Positions 1-6,182 of a DNA stretch of 39,224 bases are shown here, piece by piece. The notes below the pieces were generated by a model that saw only the letters and a program-made list of their open reading frames with translations, had not been told where the DNA came from and ran no database searches. Position 1 is the first letter of the stretch; every line of letters begins with the position of its first letter. This DNA is from Bryobacterales bacterium (GTDB lineage Bacteria > Acidobacteriota > Terriglobia > Bryobacterales > Bryobacteraceae), in assembly GCA_016789785.1 (NCBI GenBank), contig JAEUQE010000059.1, positions 1 to 39,224 of the forward strand, given 5' to 3'. The translations under genes and the position numbers were made by a program.

Positions 1-631
1 AGATCAGGTGCAAATGCTTGGTATGCGGAATGAGCGGAAGGAAAGTGAGGATACTTGCGGAATGCAGCCACCAGATCACCCGCGCAGCCCAGGTCTCGCT
101 CCAGGCAGGATCTTGCGCATGCATCACGTAGTCGGCGAGATAGGTCCACATCAGCGTGAAGATCAGCAGAGCGATGAATCCCGACTCATAGGAGACCTTA
201 CCCAGCCAGCGCGGCTGAAGCACAAAGCGGCGGAAGGCAAGGGCGAAAATTGACACGGCCACCGCAACGGCGAACAGCGCGGCCATCGCGAAGTAGATCC
301 GGCCAAAGAAGCCCGAGGGCGAGAGGAGTTCCAGTCCGAAGCCGAGGGCGAAATGATTCAGCGTAACGAGACCAAAGGCGCAGAATCCCCAGAACACAAA
401 GGCATGCGCCAAGCCAGGCAGTGGCCGCTGCTGGATCACTTTCGCTTGCAGGATCACTTCCCAGACGAAGGTCCAGACACGGCGAGCCACGTCGCCAAGC
501 TCGAACGTCACGTCTTTCCTGGTGGATTGAATGATCTTCAGGACACTGCCGAAGCGGAGCCAGAAGAAGTATCCGGACGCTGCAATTGCGCCTGCAAGCA
601 GCACCTTTTCGACCAGGGACAGCACAAGCAT
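1..631 (-). CDS. Membrane Fe-S oxidoreductase (heterodisulfide reductase-related), N-terminal part
   Basis: The minus-strand frame is open from an ATG at 629-631 to the window edge, so only about 210 N-terminal residues are visible. They start [18 protein letters not shown] and hold several membrane helices, with histidines in [18 protein letters not shown] and [20 protein letters not shown]. This resembles the NarI-like cytochrome-b-type membrane domain that precedes ferredoxin and cysteine-rich CCG domains in membrane Fe-S oxidoreductases often found beside electron-transfer flavoprotein genes. By family, it would move electrons between a soluble partner such as ETF and the quinone pool. 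The Fe-S and CCG domains would lie beyond the edge, so the full architecture is inferred. A TACCAT box (643-648) sits 11 nt before the ATG. It is divergent from the epimerase gene. Confidence 0.78.
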   Translation of the reverse strand, partial: MLVLSLVEKVLLAGAIAASGYFFWLRFGSVLKIIQSTRKDVTFELGDVARRVWTFVWEVILQAKVIQQRPLPGLAHAFVFWGFCAFGLVTLNHFALGFGLELLSPSGFFGRIYFAMAALFAVAVAVSIFALAFRRFVLQPRWLGKVSYESGFIALLIFTLMWTYLADYVMHAQDPAWSETWAARVIWWLHSASILTFLPLIPHTKHLHLI

Positions 632-693
632 ACGAACATGAGATGGTAGCACGAGGGCGATCCGCTAGAATAACAGAACAAGGAACTACATCT

Positions 694-1644
694 TTGCGTT
701 TTCTCATTTCCGGAGCTGCCGGCTTCATTGGATCGCATTTGTGCGACCGTCTCCTTTCGGAAGACCACACGGTTGTCGCCGTCGACAACTTCATTACTGG
801 GGCGAAGAGCAACGTTGCGCACCTGACAGGCCATCCGCGTTTTCAGTTGGTCGAGAGCGACGTCACCATGCGGTTGGACGTGCAAGGAAGCTTTGATGGT
901 GTGCTGCATCTTGCGTCGCTGGCAAGCCCCCGTCACTACTACGCGCACCCGATTGAGACGCTGGAATCGGGGTCCACGGGCACACGCAACATGCTGGAAG
1001 TGGCCCGGGCACACAACGCGCGGTTTCTGGTGACCTCGACGTCGGAGTGCTACGGCGACCCGGACGTGCATCCTCAGGTGGAGACTTACTGGGGCAACGT
1101 GAATCCTGTTGGGCCGCGGTCGTGTTACGACGAGAGCAAGCGCTATGCCGAGGCTATCACCATGGCGTATCACCGCCACTTTGGCGTACGCACCACGATT
1201 GCCAGGATTTTCAATACGTATGGTCCGCGAATGGCGCTGGACGATGGCCGCGTGGTGCCTGCGTTTCTGGATCAGGCCCTGCGCGGGCAACCACTGACGG
1301 TATTCGGCGACGGCTCTCAGACACGGAGCTTCTGCTACGTTCAGGACCTGGTGGATGGGTTGGTGCGGCTGCTGTTCAGCGACGAGCGGTATCCGGTGAA
1401 TCTTGGCAATCCCGCCGAGATGACGATTCTGCAGTTTGCGGAGTATGTGCGGGATGCGGTGAACCCCGGGATTCCGATCCGGTTTGAGCCGCTGCCCCAG
1501 GATGATCCCCGCCGCCGTCGCCCCGACATCACAAAGGCCAGACGCATTCTCGATTGGGAGCCGAAGGTCGATTTGAGGCAGGGTCTGGAAGAGACGGTGC
1601 GGTATTTTCGCGGTGTGGTGCAGGCATCCGCGGGCAGCCTTTAG
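694..1644 (+). CDS. NAD-dependent epimerase/dehydratase, UDP-glucuronate decarboxylase-like
   Basis: A 316-residue extended short-chain dehydrogenase with a Rossmann fold. The dinucleotide motif GAAGFIGS is at residues 7-14, the TSTSECYGD segment carries the catalytic Ser/Thr region, and Y145xxxK149 (YDESK) is the catalytic pair. The overall pattern, including [15 protein letters not shown] and [19 protein letters not shown], matches UDP-xylose synthases, which convert UDP-glucuronate to UDP-xylose in the cytoplasm for surface polysaccharides. The start is taken as TTG at 694, giving the family-typical [15 protein letters not shown] terminus with an AGGAA ribosome site just upstream. The in-frame ATG at 586 would overlap the divergent gene and add a non-homologous extension. 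A TAGAAT box lies at 666-671. Another UDP-hexuronate epimerase is the main alternative. Confidence 0.9.
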   Translation: MRFLISGAAGFIGSHLCDRLLSEDHTVVAVDNFITGAKSNVAHLTGHPRFQLVESDVTMRLDVQGSFDGVLHLASLASPRHYYAHPIETLESGSTGTRNMLEVARAHNARFLVTSTSECYGDPDVHPQVETYWGNVNPVGPRSCYDESKRYAEAITMAYHRHFGVRTTIARIFNTYGPRMALDDGRVVPAFLDQALRGQPLTVFGDGSQTRSFCYVQDLVDGLVRLLFSDERYPVNLGNPAEMTILQFAEYVRDAVNPGIPIRFEPLPQDDPRRRRPDITKARRILDWEPKVDLRQGLEETVRYFRGVVQASAGSL

Positions 1645-1917
1645 GTCCTGTGGTGTCGGATGACCCGGCACGCGCAGCTGGCGCCGCCGCCCATCCGGGA
1701 GATCTTCTCGAAGCTGCGCTAACTCAACTCAGACTTCCGTCTTCCGCCTCGACAATCCGTTGTGCGCGCCAAGTGGCCCGGCAAGGCCGGTGATGATCCT
1801 GAAGGCCGGTGCGCGGCTGAATCAGCAGTTGAAAGACTGGCGCGCTTCCGTTGCGGGACCACGGGGGGCGCCGGCTGGGCGGGCCGTTGACGGCGACTTC
1901 GGCACTCGCGAAAAACG
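1645..1917. other. Intergenic region left of the RIT element, no gene recognised
   Basis: About 270 bases between the epimerase stop and the mobile-element end. Short open frames exist in several registers, but none has a ribosome site, a recognisable domain or plausible length. It could be decayed coding sequence. I see no terminator with a T-tract. Confidence 0.4.
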
Positions 1918-1922
1918 ACCCG

Positions 1923-1977
1923 TTATGTTGTGCACAACATAATGGGTATTATGTTGAGCGGCGGATTATGTTGAGTC
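1923..1977 (+). repeat. RIT left terminal inverted repeat
   Basis: Starts with the perfect 20-bp palindrome TTATGTTGTGCACAACATAA (1923-1942), followed by two direct copies of TTATGTTGAG (1949-1958 and 1966-1975). The whole 55 bp matches the reverse complement of 5329-5383 except at four positions. A wider palindrome, ACCC to GGGT, spans 1918-1947 with one mismatched pair. These are probably recombinase binding sites. Confidence 0.92.
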
Positions 1978-2020
1978 CCGGTCGGCGACTCTCGCGCTTC
2001 GGCGGTTTTGGGCCTCGTCG

Positions 2021-2031
2021 CTCAACATAAT
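2021..2031 (+). promoter_or_regulatory. Internal inverted copy of the RIT end motif, possible -10 region of ritA
   Basis: CTCAACATAAT is the exact reverse complement of the ATTATGTTGAG copy at 1965-1975, placed 52 bases before the ritA start. It contains CATAAT (2026-2031), a fair -10 hexamer, though no strong -35 is visible upstream. A recombinase that binds the end motif could therefore cover its own promoter. This is inference from position only. Confidence 0.4.
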
Positions 2032-2083
2032 CCTGGCGGTTCGTATGCTCTTCATTCCGGGTTGGATCGGAAAGGAGAAGAGC

Positions 2084-3325
2084 ATGATCGAATCGCTATT
2101 CAAGCAGACGTCCACCCTGGCCCGATTGCAATCGGGACCGTTGGCTCGTGAGTTGCCCATTCTCGCCGAAGCCCTCCACGAGCAACAGTATCCGCCCGAG
2201 ACGATCCGGAGATACGTGCGCGTGGCAGATCAGTTTGGCCGATGGCTTTGCCGACATCGACTGAGCCTTATAGAGGCAGATGAGGCCACAGTGGCGCGCT
2301 ACAGGAGCAGTATCGCCCGGCGGAAGAACGGAGCGCTTCGTGCCGCCGCGCGCGGGTTGTCGAAGGTTCTCAAGCTGCTTCGCCGTCAAGATGACCGAGA
2401 CGAACCGGCCCGTGCTGCTCACAGCGAATGTGAGGAACTGGTACGCAGCTTCGACTCTCATCTCCGGCACGTTGCTGGACTGATGCCGGGCACCCGTGTT
2501 CAATATTTGTGCCACGTGAATCGTTTCGTCAAGACGGTGTTCGCCGCGGGGACATTCGAGATCGCGAACGTAACGCCGCAAGTGATCTCGGACTTCGTGC
2601 GCGAGCAGGCGGCCAAACTCAAACCATCGTTCTGCGCGGCGCCCGCGACCTCCATGAGGGTGTTTCTGCGGTTTCTGGTTGCGCACCACGGACTTCCGGC
2701 AGGAATGACTGGGGCAGTCCCAACGATCCGCCAGTGGAAGTTGGCGTCATTGCCCAGACACCTGTCCATGGAACAAGTGGACCAGACATTGGCAACTTGC
2801 GAAGAGAACTCGGCGGTCGGCCTACGGGACCGTGCGATTTTGCTTCTCCTTGCGCGGCTTGCGCTGCGGGCCGGAGAAGTTGCCCGCCTCCGTCTGTCGG
2901 ATATCGATTGGCGAGAAGGAGAGCTTAAAATCCACCCTCCGAAATCCGCTCGGGAACGAAAGTTGCCTCTGCCGAATGATGTAGGCCAAGCCCTCGCGGA
3001 ATACGTGCAAAGCAGTCGCCCCCAAAGCACCGAGCCTTTCCTCTTCCTGCGCACCCGCGCACCGTTCAGCCCCATTACCGGTCCGAGTACAGTGAGTGGC
3101 ATCGCCAAGCGCCATCTTAAGCTCGCCGGGATCTCGACGCGCGGATTGAGCGCCCATGCTTTCAGGCATACGGCGGCAACCCAAATGGTCAGACGCGGGG
3201 TTGGTTTCAAACAAGTGGCTGACGTGCTCGGGCATCGTCTCCTTGAGACCACGAACATCTACGCCAAGCTGGATGAAGTCGCCCTCCACAGAGTGGCGCT
3301 TCCATGGCCGGGAGGTGAGGCATGA
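2084..3325 (+). CDS. ritA: Tyrosine recombinase, first RIT integrase
   Basis: A 413-residue phage-integrase-family protein. The N-terminal half carries SAM-like core-binding segments and the catalytic domain begins near residue 240. The expected residues are present: R262 in LRAGE, K287 or K293 in the KSARERK segment, H358-A-F-R361-H, H384 in VLGHRLLETT and nucleophile Y393 in NIYAKLD. It should cut and rejoin DNA at the palindromic element ends together with the two downstream recombinases. The start is ATG at 2084, preceded by AAGGAG (2072-2077). An upstream in-frame ATG at 2045 has no ribosome site. Its stop overlaps the next start (ATGA), implying translational coupling. Confidence 0.92.
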   Translation: MIESLFKQTSTLARLQSGPLARELPILAEALHEQQYPPETIRRYVRVADQFGRWLCRHRLSLIEADEATVARYRSSIARRKNGALRAAARGLSKVLKLLRRQDDRDEPARAAHSECEELVRSFDSHLRHVAGLMPGTRVQYLCHVNRFVKTVFAAGTFEIANVTPQVISDFVREQAAKLKPSFCAAPATSMRVFLRFLVAHHGLPAGMTGAVPTIRQWKLASLPRHLSMEQVDQTLATCEENSAVGLRDRAILLLLARLALRAGEVARLRLSDIDWREGELKIHPPKSARERKLPLPNDVGQALAEYVQSSRPQSTEPFLFLRTRAPFSPITGPSTVSGIAKRHLKLAGISTRGLSAHAFRHTAATQMVRRGVGFKQVADVLGHRLLETTNIYAKLDEVALHRVALPWPGGEA

Positions 3326-4266
3326 GCAGTGCTGACCTCGAAAATCACTTGGAGCGCTACCTCGAATTGCGGCGGGCGCTCGGTTTCGAAATGCGGATGG
3401 AAGGCCGGCAACTGGCTGACTTCCTGGCCTTTCTGCAAGGGCGCACGCTGTCCGAGCAAATGATAGCCCAGGCGGCAGTTGAGTGGGCGTCTTCACGTGG
3501 CGGACAGAACTGGCAATCGAAGCGTTTGAGCATCGCGCGCTGCTTTCTGGTACACCTGCGCGCTCATCAGCCCGGTGTCCAAGTCCCCGCCTCCGGCATC
3601 ATTCCATGTGGCGTGCGCCCCACGCCCTACATCTACTCCGAGGCAGAGATTGCAGCCCTGATGAAGGCAGCCAACGAACTGGGACCGGCCGGTTCCTTGC
3701 GGCCTCATACCTACGCCACATTAATCGGCCTGCTTGCAAGCTGCGGTCTCCGCCCAGGAGAGGCGGTCCGCTTATGCGATGCCGATGTGGAACTGGAAGC
3801 CGCTCCACCACGAATGGTGATCCGGGAAACGAAGTTTCGCAAGTCCCGGCTGGTCCCGGTCGATTCCAGTACCGCCGATGCCTTGCGCAAGTATTCGTCG
3901 ACGCGCAAGCGCCTCGGTTATGACGGTCTTGCTCAGACCTTCTTCGTTTCCGAGTCCGGCGTTCCTCTCGCCTACAGCACGGTGGGCGCTACGTTCCTGA
4001 AGATAGTCCGCAGGTTGGGCATCCATGGGCCTGCCCGCTCTTTTGGCCCCAACCTGCGGTGTCTTCGCCATACGTTTGCGGTTCGGCGTTTACTCCGTTG
4101 GTACCGCCAAGGCATGGATGTCAACAAGCTCTTGCCGCACCTGTCCGTATACCTGGGCCATACAAAACCGCAAAACACATACTGGTACCTGACCGCCACA
4201 CCGGAACTGTTGCGGGAGGCAGCCAGCCGCTTCGAGGAGTTTGCAGGCCAGGGAGGTGCGCGATGA
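3322..4266 (+). CDS. ritB: Tyrosine recombinase, second RIT integrase (altered HxxR motif)
   Basis: A 314-residue tyrosine recombinase overlapping the first gene by ATGA and preceded by a strong GGAGGTGAGG ribosome site inside the ritA end. Visible catalytic positions are R144 (CGLRPGEAVRL), K171 or K174 (ETKFRKSR), R249-H250, H280 (YLGHTKPQ) and Y289 (TYWYL, by family spacing). The usual HxxR motif reads R246-C-L-R249, so the first catalytic histidine is replaced by arginine, whereas both sister proteins keep it. The protein may be impaired, or tolerant of the change, because this histidine is less strictly required in the family. No frameshift or early stop is present. Confidence 0.9.
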   Translation: MSSADLENHLERYLELRRALGFEMRMEGRQLADFLAFLQGRTLSEQMIAQAAVEWASSRGGQNWQSKRLSIARCFLVHLRAHQPGVQVPASGIIPCGVRPTPYIYSEAEIAALMKAANELGPAGSLRPHTYATLIGLLASCGLRPGEAVRLCDADVELEAAPPRMVIRETKFRKSRLVPVDSSTADALRKYSSTRKRLGYDGLAQTFFVSESGVPLAYSTVGATFLKIVRRLGIHGPARSFGPNLRCLRHTFAVRRLLRWYRQGMDVNKLLPHLSVYLGHTKPQNTYWYLTATPELLREAASRFEEFAGQGGAR

Positions 4267-5264
4267 CGCCATCGTCCACGCCGGCGGCCGCCTTGGTGCA
4301 GGCCTTCTTCGTCGAATATCTGCTGAACCAAAAGCATGCCAGCCCCCGAACTGTTGCTGCCTACCGGGATGCGTTTCGCCTCCTCTTGGGGTTTGTTCGT
4401 GAGACCCAAGGCATCGAGCCGGCGGCCCTCAACGTTGAGAGGCTCGATGCGCCGGTCGTTCTTGCCTTCTTGGACCATATTGAACGAAAGCGAGCCAACA
4501 GCATCCGCTCGCGAAACGCCCGCTTGGCCGCCATCCGTTCGTTTTTCCGATTCGTGCAAATGCGTGAGCCCGCGGCCGTCGCAGTTGCCTCACGGGTGCT
4601 CGCTATTCCGGTCAAGCGAACGGAGCGCAAGCTGATCGGCTATCTCACACGGCCGGAAGTGGATGCACTCCTATCGGCCACCGATCGGTCGAATTGGGAT
4701 GGCCGGCGCGACCACGCCTTACTACTCACGCTCTACAACAGTGGCGCCCGTGTTTCCGAGATCGTTGGCGTCTGCCGCGATGACATTGTTCTGGATGCGC
4801 CGGCTTCGCTGAGATTGCACGGCAAAGGGCGCAAGGAACGCGCCGTTCCCCTGTGGGCGAAGACAGCACAGGTCCTGCGGACTTGGTTTCAAGAACTCGG
4901 CGACCGCTTTGGTGGCTTGGCGTTCCCTAATGCGCGTGCACGCCGCCTTTCTCGCCACGGCGTTTGCTTTCTGTTGAGCCGGCTCGCTGACCGCGCCGTG
5001 ATGGCATGCCCCAGTCTCCGGAACAAGCGGATTTCGCCACACACGATTCGCCACTCCACGGCAATGCATCTACTCCAGTCCGGGGTGGATCCAGCCGTCA
5101 TCGCCCTTTGGCTCGGCCATGAGAGTGTCGAGACCACTCACGGATACGTCGAAGCGGACCTGACGATGATGGAGAGCGCCATCGGGAAACTGAAACCCGC
5201 CGGTTCTGCTCCTGCGCGATTCAGGGCCTCCGACGACCTGCTGGCGTTTCTGGCGACTCTGTGA
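4263..5264 (+). CDS. ritC: Tyrosine recombinase, third RIT integrase
   Basis: A 333-residue XerC/D-like integrase starting in an ATGA overlap with the second gene and preceded by GGGAGGTG. An N-terminal SAM-like core-binding domain spans roughly residues 10-105. The catalytic domain holds R163 (NSGARVSEI), the KGRKER beta-hairpin lysine, H260-T-I-R263-H, H286 (WLGHESVETT) and Y295 (HGYVEADL). It is the closest of the three to classical Xer/phage integrases. It ends 64 bases before the right inverted repeat, so the trio fills the element. Confidence 0.92.
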   Translation: MTPSSTPAAALVQAFFVEYLLNQKHASPRTVAAYRDAFRLLLGFVRETQGIEPAALNVERLDAPVVLAFLDHIERKRANSIRSRNARLAAIRSFFRFVQMREPAAVAVASRVLAIPVKRTERKLIGYLTRPEVDALLSATDRSNWDGRRDHALLLTLYNSGARVSEIVGVCRDDIVLDAPASLRLHGKGRKERAVPLWAKTAQVLRTWFQELGDRFGGLAFPNARARRLSRHGVCFLLSRLADRAVMACPSLRNKRISPHTIRHSTAMHLLQSGVDPAVIALWLGHESVETTHGYVEADLTMMESAIGKLKPAGSAPARFRASDDLLAFLATL

Positions 5265-5328
5265 TTATGGAGAGGGCTCCGTCAACGAACTCGCGTCAGG
5301 CCCTCGCCGCTTCCATCACGCAGCCCCT

Positions 5329-5383
5329 GACTCAACATAATCCGCTGCTCAACATAAGACCCGTTATGTAGTGCACAACATAA
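5329..5383 (-). repeat. RIT right terminal inverted repeat
   Basis: Reverse-complement copy of the left end: two CTCAACATAA motifs (5331-5340, 5348-5357) followed by the terminal palindrome TTATGTAGTGCACAACATAA (5364-5383). One base change breaks the palindrome's symmetry relative to the left copy. The inner boundary falls at GACTC, where similarity to the left end stops. Confidence 0.92.
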
Positions 5384-5479
5384 ATGGTAACTTCTCGTGA
5401 GCGCCGAAGCCCGCGGCCATGACGATGACGCGGAGCGACGCATTCTGAGATCGCGTCGCAAGGTGGCCGAATCCGCACG
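5384..5479. other. Right flank of the RIT element, no gene recognised
   Basis: About 95 bases between the right inverted repeat and the Hsp20 terminator. I see no convincing frame or motif here, and no obvious similarity to the left flank that would reveal a longer target duplication. Confidence 0.4.
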
Positions 5480-5517
5480 AAAAAACGGGGCCGGATTCAC
5501 GAACGAGTCCAGCCCCG
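5480..5517 (-). terminator. Rho-independent terminator of the Hsp20 gene
   Basis: Read on the minus strand, CGGGGCTGGA pairs with TCCGGCCCCG across a 12-nt loop (one mismatch in ten) and is followed directly by TTTTTT. It lies about 50 bases after the Hsp20 stop and faces that gene. Confidence 0.85.
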
Positions 5518-5566
5518 GTCAGATCAGGAGAAATGGGCTTCCGATTGTCGATTGGCAGAATTCGCT

Positions 5567-6013
5567 CTAGTTCTTCAACTCGACTTTCACCGTGCGAGGC
5601 TTGGCGAGTTCCTTCTTCGGCAACGTGATGGTGAGGACACCGTTCTTGTACTCGGCCCCCACCTTTTCGGGGTCCACCGTCTCGGGCAGGCTGAAATAGC
5701 GAGCGAAGGAGCCGTAGCTGCGCTCAATGCGGTGATAGCCCAGCTTCTTCTTCTCCTCTTCGAACTTGCGTGAGCCCTTCAGCGACAGAGTGCCGTTTTC
5801 GATCTCCACCTGAATGTCCTTCATTTCCATGTCCGGCAGATCGGCCTTCAGAATGACTTCGTTTTCCGTCTCCAGAATGTCCACGGCGGGGCTCCAGGGA
5901 CGGCTTTCCTTATGGAAGTCCTCGAACAGACGTCCGAGGGAATCCTGCAACAGCCGGAACTCGGACGGGATGGTCTCGAGGCCAGCAAAGGGGGTGTAAC
6001 GAGTCAGTGCCAT
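5567..6013 (-). CDS. Small heat shock protein, Hsp20/alpha-crystallin family
   Basis: A 148-residue ATP-independent holdase chaperone. The N-terminal arm (MALTRYTPFAGLETI) is followed by an alpha-crystallin domain from about residue 40: WSPAVDILETENEVILKADL, the IENGTLSLKG strand pair and the conserved GVLTITLPK motif near the C-terminus. The length is typical of bacterial class A Hsp20 proteins. ATG at 6013 is chosen because GGAGGA lies just upstream; an in-frame TTG at 6031 would start inside that ribosome site. The gene is a single transcription unit with its own sigma70-type promoter and terminator. Its leader can fold to hide the ribosome site, which fits heat control. Confidence 0.95.
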   Translation of the reverse strand: MALTRYTPFAGLETIPSEFRLLQDSLGRLFEDFHKESRPWSPAVDILETENEVILKADLPDMEMKDIQVEIENGTLSLKGSRKFEEEKKKLGYHRIERSYGSFARYFSLPETVDPEKVGAEYKNGVLTITLPKKELAKPRTVKVELKN

Positions 6014-6023
6014 AGCTTTTTGT

Positions 6024-6048
6024 TCCTCCAAGAAGATGTGTTGGGAGA
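6024..6048 (-). promoter_or_regulatory. Possible RNA thermometer hairpin masking the Hsp20 ribosome site
   Basis: In the mRNA, UCUCCCAA pairs with UUGGAGGA, which contains the Shine-Dalgarno GGAGGA, across the 9-nt loop CACAUCUUC. Seven of eight positions pair, including one G-U wobble, with a C-A mismatch inside the ribosome site. Weak, mismatched masking stems of this sort are typical of Hsp20 thermometers (ROSE, fourU), but this one matches neither consensus exactly. Function is inferred. Confidence 0.5.
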
Positions 6049-6092
6049 CTGGCTGGCGTGTTCTCGGCTCGCCGAACCATGTCTACATCACC

Positions 6093-6121
6093 AATATAAA
6101 ATCTTAGCGCTTACTTGTCAA
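6093..6121 (-). promoter_or_regulatory. Sigma70-type promoter of the Hsp20 gene
   Basis: On the minus strand, a perfect TTGACA (6116-6121) and TATATT (6093-6098) are separated by 17 bp, predicting a start near 6086 and a leader of about 73 nt. The -35 sits inside the odd palindrome ACTTGACAAGT, which could be an operator. No CIRCE or exact HAIR element is visible. Confidence 0.8.
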
Positions 6122-6165
6122 GTATCCTCTCAAGAATTTTTTAGATTCTTCCGCCCACCCCGTTC

Positions 6166-6171
6166 TACAAT
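6166..6171 (+). promoter_or_regulatory. Probable -10 box of the acyl-CoA synthetase gene
   Basis: TACAAT ends 11 bases before the ATG at 6183, so the leader would be only a few nucleotides. No Shine-Dalgarno or clear -35 is visible. Confidence 0.5.
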
Positions 6172-6182
6172 GGTCCTTCGCC

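Larger units (their letters stand above)
1923..5383 (+). mobile_element. RIT element (recombinase in trio)
   Basis: Three tyrosine recombinase genes of different subtypes lie head to tail with ATGA overlaps, enclosed by 55-bp inverted repeats at 1923-1977 and 5329-5383 (51 of 55 positions identical by hand alignment). This is the defining layout of RIT elements, a mobile-element class found in several bacterial phyla. No cargo gene is present: only about 106 bases separate the left repeat from ritA and 64 separate ritC from the right repeat. All three frames are intact, so the element may be recent or still mobile. The exact outer boundary is ambiguous because the ends are palindromic and GACCC also precedes both palindromes, which makes a 26-bp direct repeat (1917-1942 and 5358-5383, one mismatch). 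Confidence 0.9.

Noticed and set aside
198..812. 204-residue minus-strand frame at the left edge
   Set aside because: Wrong register: the neighbouring minus frame from 631 gives a membrane protein with recognisable motifs.
538..1671. 377-residue minus-strand frame over the epimerase gene
   Set aside because: Shadow of the well-supported plus-strand epimerase; histidine/arginine-rich product with no domain.
1645..1917. Possible transposase remnant left of the RIT element
   Set aside because: Short translated pieces resemble no family I can name, so no call is made.
6014..6130. CIRCE or HAIR heat-shock operator before Hsp20
   Set aside because: The required TTAGCACTC/GAGTGCTAA or CTTGAGT/ACTCAAG pairs are not present.
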